A stretch of DNA of 7,220 nt from JBCCEV01 sp039030125 (GTDB taxonomy: Bacteria > Pseudomonadota > Gammaproteobacteria > Ga0077536): assembly GCA_039030125.1 (NCBI GenBank), contig JBCCEV010000186.1, forward strand, positions 1 to 7,220, read 5' to 3'. The notes beneath the pieces are model-generated. The model saw nothing but the letters and a program-made list of their open reading frames with translations. It did not search any database and was not told where the DNA came from. The position numbers and the translations under genes are program-made. This document shows positions 1-6,349 of this stretch, in pieces (position 1 is the stretch's first letter; every line of letters starts with the position of its first letter).

Positions 1-1133
1 AAGATTGTTTGGGGTATTTCGCGCGTGACTCACGGGCTGGCGAGTCGATTTCCGAACACTTGTTGGGGCAGCTCAACCTCACCCCAATCACCGAACTCGA
101 CCGGGTTCTTGCGATTGCCGTCATCGACGCGCTCGATCGTGACGGCTATCTACAAAGCTCGCTAGAGGAGCTTTGGGAGGCCATCTCCTCGGGCTCCGAC
201 TTGGAGGTCGAATTTGACGAATTTGAAGCGGCCTTGAAGCGTGTCCAGGCGTTCGACCCGATCGGGGTCGCCGCCCGGGACGTCTCGGAGTGCCTGGTGT
301 TACAGCTCAAACAACTCGAGACCCAAACGCCATGGCTTAGCGAGGCGGTGCAATGCTGTTCGCAATATATGAATCTGCTCGGCGTGAGGGATTACTCGCA
401 GCTCGCCCGCCGCATGAAAATCAGCAAGGATGACCTCGCCGAAGTACTCGCGCTCATTCAAACACTAAATCCCAGGCCGGGCTCTCAATTCTCCTCCGAG
501 CAGCCCGAGTACGTAATCCCTGATGTGTTTGTGCGTAAGAAAAACAATCGTTGGCGCGTTGAATTAAATGCCGAGGCGACCCCGGCTTTGCGGGTCAACC
601 CCTACTACGCGGCGATGGTCAAGCGCGCCGACACCAGCGAGCAAAACACGTCTTTGAAAAACCATCTTCAGGAAGCGCGATGGTTCATTAAAAGCTTGCA
701 AAGCCGCAGCGAAACCTTGCTCAAGGTGGCGACTTCGATCGTTGAGCGCCAGCGAGGATTTTTAGAGCACGGCGAAGAGGCGATGAAACCGCTGGTGCTC
801 CACGACATCGCCGAAGAACTCGGCATGCATGAATCGACAATCTCGCGGGTAACCACCCGTAAGTACATGCACACGCCGCGCGGCATTTTTGAACTCAAGT
901 ATTTTTTCTCGAGTCACGTCAGCACCACCTTGGGTGGTGAAGCATCTTCGACGGCGATCAGGGCTGTCATCAAAAAACTGATCGCCGCGGAGGATGTCAA
1001 AAAACCCTTGAGCGACAACAAAATTGCCGGCTTGCTCTCCGATCAAGGTATCAAAGTGGCGCGCCGCACCGTCGCCAAATATCGTGAGGCGATGGCGATC
1101 CCGCCATCTAACGAGCGCAAGCAGCTAAGATGA
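1..1133 (+). CDS. rpoN: RNA polymerase sigma-54 factor RpoN, 5'-truncated by window edge
   Basis: Sigma-54 directs core RNA polymerase to -24/-12 promoters, which need an ATP-driven activator to open. The reading frame is already open at base 3 (Asp-Cys-Leu-Gly-Tyr), so the start lies outside the window; the TTG at 9 is an internal Leu codon. About 376 residues are visible of a family length near 480, so Region I (activator contact) and the start of the acidic Region II are missing. The core-binding domain is present (QLNLTP, FDPIGVAARD, EYVIPDVFVRK). The helix-turn-helix lies at about 801-863 (LHDIAEELGMHESTISRV), followed by GIFELKYFFSS. The invariant RpoN box ARRTVAKYRE, which reads the -24 element, is at 1059-1088. 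The protein ends in IPPSNERKQLR, close to the E. coli C-terminus. In related genomes lptA-lptB lie upstream. Identification is secure. Confidence 0.98.
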   Translation, partial: DCLGYFARDSRAGESISEHLLGQLNLTPITELDRVLAIAVIDALDRDGYLQSSLEELWEAISSGSDLEVEFDEFEAALKRVQAFDPIGVAARDVSECLVLQLKQLETQTPWLSEAVQCCSQYMNLLGVRDYSQLARRMKISKDDLAEVLALIQTLNPRPGSQFSSEQPEYVIPDVFVRKKNNRWRVELNAEATPALRVNPYYAAMVKRADTSEQNTSLKNHLQEARWFIKSLQSRSETLLKVATSIVERQRGFLEHGEEAMKPLVLHDIAEELGMHESTISRVTTRKYMHTPRGIFELKYFFSSHVSTTLGGEASSTAIRAVIKKLIAAEDVKKPLSDNKIAGLLSDQGIKVARRTVAKYREAMAIPPSNERKQLR

Positions 1134-1157
1134 ATCTATGAATAAATAAAAATGGTT

Positions 1158-1162
1158 GGAGG
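1158..1162 (+). promoter_or_regulatory. Shine-Dalgarno site of hpf
   Basis: GGAGG lies 5 nt before the ATG at 1168. It decides the start: an in-frame TTG at 1156 would add four residues (MEVP) but would overlap the SD itself, and it has no SD of its own at the right distance. Confidence 0.8.
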
Positions 1163-1167
1163 TGCCC

Positions 1168-1461
1168 ATGCAAATCACCATCGACGGCCACCACGTAGAA
1201 CTCACTGAATCGCTACAAAATTACGTTAATACGAAGCTTAAGCGCATCGAGCGTCATTTCGACCGGGTGGTCGATGTGCATGTAGTCATGGGGATGGAGC
1301 GCACCACCAGCACGGTGGAGGCGACTGTGCATTTAGCTGGCAATCATCTGCACGCGCACGCGGAGCATGAAGACATGTATGCCGCAATCGACGCTTTGAT
1401 CGACAAACTCGATCGGCAAGTGAAGAAACACAAAGAAAAAAAATCTCACCATCGCCCCTGA
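1168..1461 (+). CDS. hpf: Ribosome hibernation promoting factor, short form (HPF/YhbH)
   Basis: HPF binds the 30S decoding region in stationary phase or starvation and promotes inactive 100S ribosome dimers. The product is 97 aa, the length of the short E. coli-type protein (95 aa), and lacks the C-terminal dimerisation domain of long HPF. It begins MQITIDGHHVELTESL and contains KLKRIERHFDRV and the histidine-rich HLHAHAEHEDMYAAIDALID, which match the S30AE fold. It ends in a basic tail (VKKHKEKKSHHRP) suited to rRNA contact. The ATG at 1168 is chosen because of the strong GGAGG 5 nt upstream. It lies 34 nt after rpoN and 19 nt before ptsN, its usual place in gammaproteobacteria. No separate promoter was recognised in the AT-rich rpoN-hpf gap. 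Confidence 0.96.
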   Translation: MQITIDGHHVELTESLQNYVNTKLKRIERHFDRVVDVHVVMGMERTTSTVEATVHLAGNHLHAHAEHEDMYAAIDALIDKLDRQVKKHKEKKSHHRP

Positions 1462-1480
1462 GAAGCGCTGCCCTAACGCG

Positions 1481-1933
1481 ATGAACATTGCTGAGGTGTT
1501 GAATATAGAGAGGGTCCGCCTGGACCTTAGCATCACCAGCAAAAAGTCCGTTCTGGAAACCTTGGCATCCATGATCGCTGAATCCAGCAATGGTATTGCG
1601 CAAGGTGGCATCTTCGATGGCTTCGTCGCTCGCGAACGCCTGGGAACGACCGGTTTGGGGGCCGGGATTGCCATCCCCCACGCGCGCGTCGGCGAAACTG
1701 AGGTGGTGGCCGCATTCGTTCGCACCAAACGCGGAATCGATTTTGACGCCGTCGACGGTAACCCGGTCGATTTATTCATCGCTTTGTGCGTGCCAACGGA
1801 GGCGAACGACGAGCATTTGCGTTTGCTTGCGAGCTTGGCGGAAAAGCTCAGCGACGACTCGATCGTTGCCGCCTTGAGAGCCACTCAATCGCCGAGCGCG
1901 GTGGTCGCTTCCCTGAGCGGCGCGGAGGAATAG
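1481..1933 (+). CDS. ptsN: Nitrogen-PTS EIIA component, EIIA-Ntr
   Basis: EIIA-Ntr is the terminal phosphoacceptor of the nitrogen PTS. It is a cytoplasmic regulator; in E. coli its unphosphorylated form acts on TrkA and KdpD, and so on potassium balance. The product is 150 aa, one PTS EIIA type-2 domain (E. coli PtsN is 163 aa). The active-site histidine is His67 in GLGAGIAIPHARV, the counterpart of E. coli His73. Further family signatures are KKSVLETLASMIAE near the N-terminus, GFVARERLGTTGLG before the active site, and HLRLLASLAEKL near the C-terminus. The start has only a weak SD-like AGAAG about 15 nt upstream, so translation may depend on coupling to hpf. The phosphate donor HPr and enzyme I are encoded just downstream. 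No EIIB or EIIC domain is fused or adjacent. Confidence 0.97.
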   Translation: MNIAEVLNIERVRLDLSITSKKSVLETLASMIAESSNGIAQGGIFDGFVARERLGTTGLGAGIAIPHARVGETEVVAAFVRTKRGIDFDAVDGNPVDLFIALCVPTEANDEHLRLLASLAEKLSDDSIVAALRATQSPSAVVASLSGAEE

Positions 1934-1949
1934 GGCCGGTTGCACGCTC

Positions 1950-2831
1950 ATGAACATGCGGTTCATCGTCATCTCTGGTCTATCTGGGGCGGGTAAAACC
2001 ATCGCGCTTCATGCGCTTGAAGACAGTGGGTTCTATTGCATTGATAACCTCCCCGTAGGGGTGTTAGCGCAATTTGCTGAATACTTCGCCGAGCAGCCCC
2101 ACGATACCTACAGCGGCATCGCCGTAGGCATTGATGCTCGCAGCCTAAGTACTGAACTTCCCAAGCTGCCCGCGACGCTAGAAGCACTGCGCGCGATGGC
2201 GTTTGAAACCGAGCTGGTCTGTGTGGACGCAAGCGACGAGGTTCTGCTGCAACGGTTCAGCGAGACTCGCCGCAAACATCCCTTGTCCAGCGCTGAACGG
2301 TCTCTGGCGCGCGCGATCGCAGCAGAGCGGGAGCTGCTCGACGCGGTGTTTGCCGCCGCCGACCTGCGGATCGATACGTCGTCGCTGACCGTTCACGAGT
2401 TTCGGCATCGCATGCAGGATCAGGTGGTTCGCCGTGAGCGCGACGACCTCGTGCTGCAATTTCGCTCGTTCGGATTTAAACGTGGCGTGCCTTTGGACGT
2501 TGATTTTGTGTTTGACGTCCGCTGTTTACCGAACCCGTATTGGGATCCGAATTTGAGGGGGCTGACCGGCAATGACAGAGCCGTGCGCGACTTTCTGGCC
2601 AGAGAGCCAGAAGTCAACGGACTCATCGAAGACGTGACCGGTTTTCTGAAAAAATGGGTGCCGCGCTTCGAACTTGAAAATCGCAGTTACCTCACTGTGG
2701 CGCTGGGCTGTACCGGGGGCCGACACCGCTCGGTTTACGTCGCCACCGAAGTCGCTCGTCATTTTGAGCAAGCGGGTAAGTCAGTGCTGATCAGCCATCG
2801 AGACTGCGAACGGCTTGCCGATGTCGATTAA
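1950..2831 (+). CDS. rapZ: RNase adapter / nucleotide-binding protein RapZ (YvcJ family)
   Basis: The product is 293 aa (E. coli RapZ is 284 aa). In enterobacteria RapZ guides RNase E to the sRNA GlmZ and so sets GlmS and amino-sugar synthesis; in other bacteria the family is a P-loop protein of less certain role. The N-terminal domain has a Walker A motif at residues 10-17 (GLSGAGKT), followed by ALEDSGFYCIDNLP. TRRKHPLS follows at 106-113. The C-terminal domain has FGFKRGVP (174-181), DVRCLPNPYWDP (189-200) and GCTGGRHRSVY (253-263), all strongly conserved. The tail differs from E. coli (see findings). ATG 1950 is the first start; ATG 1956 is a possible alternative two codons later. GGAGGAA at 1924-1930 is 19 nt away, too far for a normal SD, which suggests re-initiation after ptsN (16 nt gap). 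The 3' end overlaps ptsO by 11 nt. Confidence 0.96.
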   Translation: MNMRFIVISGLSGAGKTIALHALEDSGFYCIDNLPVGVLAQFAEYFAEQPHDTYSGIAVGIDARSLSTELPKLPATLEALRAMAFETELVCVDASDEVLLQRFSETRRKHPLSSAERSLARAIAAERELLDAVFAAADLRIDTSSLTVHEFRHRMQDQVVRRERDDLVLQFRSFGFKRGVPLDVDFVFDVRCLPNPYWDPNLRGLTGNDRAVRDFLAREPEVNGLIEDVTGFLKKWVPRFELENRSYLTVALGCTGGRHRSVYVATEVARHFEQAGKSVLISHRDCERLADVD

Positions 2832-3090
2832 GGAAATCGAAGTCGTCAACCGCCTGGGCTTGCATGCCCGCGCCGCCACCAAACTCGTTCAGCTATGCAC
2901 GCGTTTCGAAAGCGAAATCACACTGGTCAAGGACGGTAAAAAAGCCAACGGTAAAAGCATCATGGCGGTAATGACCCTCGCTGCCACCCAGGGTGCGGTG
3001 CTTACGGTGGAGACAATAGGTGCCGATGACCAACAGGCGCTGGCCGCAATCGAGGACTTGTTCGCCGATCGCTTTGGTGAGGCGGTATGA
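2821..3090 (+). CDS. ptsO: Phosphocarrier protein HPr of the nitrogen PTS (NPr)
   Basis: This small cytoplasmic carrier takes phosphate from enzyme I and gives it to EIIA-Ntr. The product is 89 aa, typical for HPr. The active-site His15 is in VVNRLGLHARAATKLV, the canonical NxxGLHARxA motif. Ser46, the HPr kinase target in species that have HprK, is kept in NGKSIMAVMTLAA. The ATG at 2821 is preferred: a TTG two codons earlier adds only Met-Pro, whereas 2821 gives His15 and Ser46 their standard numbers. No clear SD is present. The start lies inside the rapZ 3' end (11 nt overlap, different frame), so translation is probably coupled. Its own stop overlaps the ptsI start. I call it ptsO from its place after rapZ; ptsH would be an equally fair name because it is next to a PtsI-like enzyme I. 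Confidence 0.95.
   Translation: MSIKEIEVVNRLGLHARAATKLVQLCTRFESEITLVKDGKKANGKSIMAVMTLAATQGAVLTVETIGADDQQALAAIEDLFADRFGEAV
3079..3082 (+). promoter_or_regulatory. Shine-Dalgarno site of ptsI inside ptsO
   Basis: GAGG (in GGTGAGG) sits 4 nt before the ATG at 3087, within the last codons of ptsO. Together with the ATGA stop/start overlap it supports 3087 as the ptsI start and direct translational coupling. Confidence 0.6.
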
Positions 3091-4805
3091 GTTTTTCACT
3101 GCACGGCGTAGGCGTGTCTCGCGGTATTGCTATCGGCAAGGTGCATATTGTGGAGCGCGATTCAGTCGAAGTTGCGGAGTATGCGATCGCGCTCAGCGAG
3201 GTTGATGCGGAAATCGCTCGTCTGGCAGATGCGGTCAATCAAGCGAAGATGCAATTGCGGCAAATCCGCGAACATATTCCCACCAGCGCGGCCGCCGATA
3301 TCGCGTCTTTCATTGATACTCACCTGTTGATGCTCGACGACGTGGCATTTACCGAGGAGCCCGCGCGGATCATCGGCGACACGTTGTGCAATGCCGAATG
3401 GGCGGTGAAGACCCAACGCGACGCATTGGTGCGGATCTTTGACGAGATGGAGGATGCCTATCTGCGCACCCGCCGCGACGATGTTGACCACGTCGTTGCC
3501 CGGATCCTTCGTCATCTGTTGCGTCATCAGCCGCTACGGCACGAGGTGGCAGATCGTCACCTCGAAGGCATGATCGTATTAGCTGAAGACCTATCACCGG
3601 CTGATATGGTGTTGTTGAGCCACCACGGGATCGCGGCGTACTTAACCGAGTTTGGCGGACCGACCTCCCATACGGCAATCCTGGCTCGCAGTCTCGACAT
3701 TCCCGGGGTAGCGGGCCTGCATAGAGCGCGCCGCTACGTCCAAGAAAACGAAATGCTAATCGTTGACGGCGATGCCGGCGTCGTTATCGGCGAACCCGAC
3801 GAGCGGACTCTTGCCAGCTATCGCGCACGTCAGGCGGCGCGCCTGGAGTTTTTGAATTCGCTTGCCGACCTCGTTGATGTCGAATCGGTCTCCGATGATG
3901 GGATCACGGTGAATTTAGAGGGAAATGTCGAACTCCCCAGCGACTTTCAAGCTGTCGCCGCCGTTAATGCGTTGGGGATCGGGCTTTACCGCACAGAGTT
4001 TCTCTTCATGAACCGCGCTGATATTCCCAGCGAGGAGGAGCACCTGGCGACCTATCGCACGGCAATTGAGAAGACCGCTGGTTTACCGATCACAATCCGA
4101 ACAGCCGATATCGGTGGTGACAAGGAAATCGAGGGCGGACCGATCGCGGCGAATCCAGCCCTGGGTTTGAGGGGGATCCGCTATTGTCTTCGTGAACCCT
4201 CTTTGTTTCGGCCGCAGCTGCGGGCGATTCTACGTGCCTCCGCCGATGGTCCGGTTCGCATGATGCTGCCGATGTTGGCCAATATCAGTGAAGTGCGGCA
4301 AGTCCTCGGTATCGTTCAAGGCCTGAAGGATGAGCTGGCTAACGCCGGGGTGAGTTTCGATGCGAATATCAAAATCGGCGGGATGATAGAGGTCCCGGCA
4401 GCGGCAACCTGCGCCGATTTTTTTGCTCGCGAACTGGATTTTTTATCAATCGGTACAAATGATCTGATTCAGTATGCGCTGGCTGTCGACCGGGTTAACG
4501 ATGAAGTCAACTATCTTTACGACCCACTGAACCCGGCTGTTTTGCGCCTTATTGCCCATACCATTGAAGCTGGGAACGATCACGAGATCCCGGTTGCGAT
4601 GTGTGGCGAGATGGCGGGCGATCCGCAATACACTCGCTTGCTATTGGGATTAGGCCTGCGTCATTTCAGTGTTCATCCAACAACCTTGCTTGAAATAAAG
4701 CACATGATCAGACTCACTGACGTTAGTCGCTGCGTTGATGTCGCGCATGAGTTACTTAATGAGGCCGAGCCGCGCCGCCGCCGCGAATTGCTGGCGTCCC
4801 TCTAG
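3087..4805 (+). CDS. ptsI: PEP-protein phosphotransferase, enzyme I
   Basis: Enzyme I autophosphorylates from PEP and passes phosphate to HPr. The product is 572 aa, the length of E. coli PtsI (575 aa) and much shorter than the GAF-bearing enzyme I-Ntr, PtsP (about 750 aa). Order of domains: N-terminal and HPr-binding helical part (1-145), swivelling phosphohistidine domain with His195 in GGPTSHTAILARS, linker, and C-terminal PEP-binding barrel. The barrel shows Arg302 (GLYRTEFLFM), Arg338 (TIRTADIGGDK), Glu434 (GGMIEVPAA), the FLSIGTNDLIQYALAVDR signature with Asn458, and Cys506 in MCGEMAGD, the acid/base cysteine in E. coli PtsI. All known catalytic residues are therefore present. It overlaps ptsO by 4 nt (ATGA). 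With ptsN and ptsO next to it and no permease genes, its likely role is regulatory rather than sugar uptake. Confidence 0.96.
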   Translation: MSFSLHGVGVSRGIAIGKVHIVERDSVEVAEYAIALSEVDAEIARLADAVNQAKMQLRQIREHIPTSAAADIASFIDTHLLMLDDVAFTEEPARIIGDTLCNAEWAVKTQRDALVRIFDEMEDAYLRTRRDDVDHVVARILRHLLRHQPLRHEVADRHLEGMIVLAEDLSPADMVLLSHHGIAAYLTEFGGPTSHTAILARSLDIPGVAGLHRARRYVQENEMLIVDGDAGVVIGEPDERTLASYRARQAARLEFLNSLADLVDVESVSDDGITVNLEGNVELPSDFQAVAAVNALGIGLYRTEFLFMNRADIPSEEEHLATYRTAIEKTAGLPITIRTADIGGDKEIEGGPIAANPALGLRGIRYCLREPSLFRPQLRAILRASADGPVRMMLPMLANISEVRQVLGIVQGLKDELANAGVSFDANIKIGGMIEVPAAATCADFFARELDFLSIGTNDLIQYALAVDRVNDEVNYLYDPLNPAVLRLIAHTIEAGNDHEIPVAMCGEMAGDPQYTRLLLGLGLRHFSVHPTTLLEIKHMIRLTDVSRCVDVAHELLNEAEPRRRRELLASL

Positions 4806-4879
4806 GTTTCGATAACCGGATCCTCTCGACTAGCGCTAAACTGCCGCCTCTCAGGCCACTGATCTGTGCGTTCGAGACA

Positions 4880-6238
4880 ATGTCGCAAGCTCAAGAATCA
4901 AATCGCAATCAAGAGCTCTTGCAGTTCGTGCAAGAAGCTTTTGACGCTAACAATCTGGCCGCTATCCGTGACTGGCTCGAACAATCTCATCCCTCACAGA
5001 TCGCGGATTTACTCGAATCCCTGCCGGTTGGCACGCGCGACGAACTGTGGTTGCACATCTCCGAGGATCTGGAAGGCGACGTGTTGTCGCACGCAAGCAC
5101 CGCCGTTCGCACCGGCCTGCTTGAGGGGATGGAGCCCAAGCAGGTCGCAGCCGCGACTGAAGGCTTGGAAAGCGATGACATCGCGGACATCCTCCAAGAT
5201 CTTCCCGAGCCGGTTGCCGATGAGGTTTTGGGTTCGATGGCCGCGCAAGATCGCGAGCGCGTCGAGCAGGTCATCGATTATCCGGAGGACACCGCCGGGG
5301 GGTTAATGAATGCCGATACGGTGAGCGTGCGCTCGGACGTCGATATCGATGTCGTACTGCGTTACCTGCGCTTATTAGGCGACGTGCCGTCACACACCGA
5401 CAGTCTGATGGTGGTCGACCGGCTTAACACCTATCTTGGCATTTTGCCGCTCTCTGAGGTTGTCACCGCTGACCCCGATCGGCGGGTCGGGGAAATCATG
5501 ACCGTTGATATCGACCCGATCGCCGCGGACACGGCCGACAACGACGTCGCGTTACTGTTTGAACAACGCGATCTGTTATCCGCGGCGGTGGTCGATGCTG
5601 ATGGCAAGTTAATTGGTCGCATCACCGTCGATGACGTGGTTGATGTGATCCGCGAAGAGAACGACCGCACCCTCTTATCCGCCGCCGGTCTTGACGAAGA
5701 ACACGATATTTTCGAGCCGATCTTGATGTCCACCCGGCGACGCGCCCTGTGGCTTGCGATTAATTTGGCCACCGCCTTCCTCGCTGCTTGGGTGATCGGC
5801 TTTTTCGACGCCACTATTGAGCAGCTTGTGGCGCTGGCAATCCTGATGCCGGTGGTGGCGAGCATGGGTGGGATTGCCGGAACCCAGACCTTGATCATTG
5901 TGATCCGCGGGCTGGCCCAGGGCCAGGTGGGTCGCGCAAACGCCAAGAGCATCATGTTGCGTGAAACCACCGTGGGGGTCATCAACGGGCTCATTTGGTC
6001 GTTGGTGGTGGCGCTGATCGCCGCGCTTTGGTTCGGCGATTGGCGCTTAGGCGGCGTTATCGGCGCCGCGATTGTCATAAATCTCCTGGTGGGCGCGCTG
6101 TTCGGCGCCGCTATCCCATTGATTTTAAAACGCCTAAGAGTCGATCCCGCGCTGGCCGGTGGGGTCATTCTAACGACGTTGACCGACGTGGTCGGTTTTG
6201 TCGCGTTCCTGGGTCTGGCGACCATTTTCTTGATCTAA
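4880..6238 (+). CDS. mgtE: Magnesium transporter MgtE
   Basis: MgtE is an inner-membrane, Mg2+-gated Mg2+ channel that works as a homodimer. The product is 452 aa, the usual length. Residues about 10-135 form the MgtE N superhelical domain (IADLLESLP, DIADILQDLPEPVADEVL, DYPEDTAGGLM). Two CBS domains span about 140-260 (VGEIMTVDIDPI; AAVVDADGKLIGRITVDDVVDVI). A linker helix then leads to five predicted membrane segments at about 289-308, 314-342, 363-384, 388-415 and 425-451. The pore aspartate is probably Asp436 in LTTLTDVVGF. The signature near 324-336 reads PVVASMGGIAGTQ, with Ile332 where many MgtE proteins have Asn. ATG 4880 has a weak GAG-type SD (CGAGACA). The 74 nt after ptsI hold no terminator and no convincing promoter, so read-through from ptsI is plausible. 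Confidence 0.95.
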   Translation: MSQAQESNRNQELLQFVQEAFDANNLAAIRDWLEQSHPSQIADLLESLPVGTRDELWLHISEDLEGDVLSHASTAVRTGLLEGMEPKQVAAATEGLESDDIADILQDLPEPVADEVLGSMAAQDRERVEQVIDYPEDTAGGLMNADTVSVRSDVDIDVVLRYLRLLGDVPSHTDSLMVVDRLNTYLGILPLSEVVTADPDRRVGEIMTVDIDPIAADTADNDVALLFEQRDLLSAAVVDADGKLIGRITVDDVVDVIREENDRTLLSAAGLDEEHDIFEPILMSTRRRALWLAINLATAFLAAWVIGFFDATIEQLVALAILMPVVASMGGIAGTQTLIIVIRGLAQGQVGRANAKSIMLRETTVGVINGLIWSLVVALIAALWFGDWRLGGVIGAAIVINLLVGALFGAAIPLILKRLRVDPALAGGVILTTLTDVVGFVAFLGLATIFLI

Positions 6239-6252
6239 TTTTTCACGTGCTG

Positions 6253-6261
6253 TGGTATTCT
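6253..6261 (+). promoter_or_regulatory. Probable sigma-70 extended -10 promoter for the lipoprotein gene
   Basis: TGGTATTCT matches an extended -10 (TGnTATAAT, 4 of 6 in the hexamer). It lies about 90 nt before the lipoprotein start, in the 111-nt gap after mgtE. No good -35 at 16-18 nt is seen; TTGATC at 6230-6235 is 20 nt away, too far for ideal spacing. The hexamer is also the loop of a perfect 5-bp inverted repeat (TGTGG / CCACA, 6251-6255 and 6262-6266), which could be an operator or chance. Transcription from here would give a leader of about 80 nt. Confidence 0.4.
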
Positions 6262-6335
6262 CCACACACTAAGGCCGAGTCGAATCAAAAACATAGGCCA
6301 CGATTTTCAAAAACACCCTGGAATGGGTGGTAGAT

Positions 6336-6340
6336 GGGGA
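6336..6340 (+). promoter_or_regulatory. Shine-Dalgarno site of the OmpA-type lipoprotein gene
   Basis: GGGGA lies 9 nt before ATG 6350. It favours 6350 over the in-frame ATG at 6323, which would place the SD inside the coding region and put nine non-signal-like residues (MGGRWGTNS) ahead of the signal peptide. Confidence 0.6.
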
Positions 6341-6349
6341 ACAAATTCG

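Noticed and set aside
1156..1167. TTG start for hpf four codons upstream
   Set aside because: The SD GGAGG overlaps this codon and is correctly spaced for ATG 1168; the protein from 1168 also matches the family N-terminus (MQITIDGHHVEL).
1333..1884. 183-codon open frame on the minus strand across hpf and ptsN
   Set aside because: It spans two well-identified plus-strand genes and the gap between them, and shows no recognisable motif.
4807..4842. Possible promoter for mgtE (TTTCGA and TAAACT)
   Set aside because: The spacing is 24 nt and both hexamers are poor. The 8-bp palindrome TAGCGCTA at 4831-4838 has no other support. No promoter can be claimed from sequence alone.
4866..5306. 146-codon plus-strand frame overlapping the start of mgtE
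   Set aside because: It is an out-of-frame reading of mgtE, Arg/Ser/Pro-rich without motifs. The mgtE frame carries clear MgtE N-domain and CBS motifs over the same bases.
5431..6225. 264-codon open frame on the minus strand opposite mgtE
   Set aside because: It lies wholly opposite the membrane part of mgtE. Its Ser/Thr/Pro/Arg-rich, low-complexity product is what antisense reading of a GC-rich hydrophobic gene gives. No domain or SD is visible.
6323..6349. ATG start for the lipoprotein nine codons upstream
   Set aside because: It would place the SD GGGGA inside the gene and add MGGRWGTNS before a signal peptide that already starts well at 6350 (Met-Arg-Gln).
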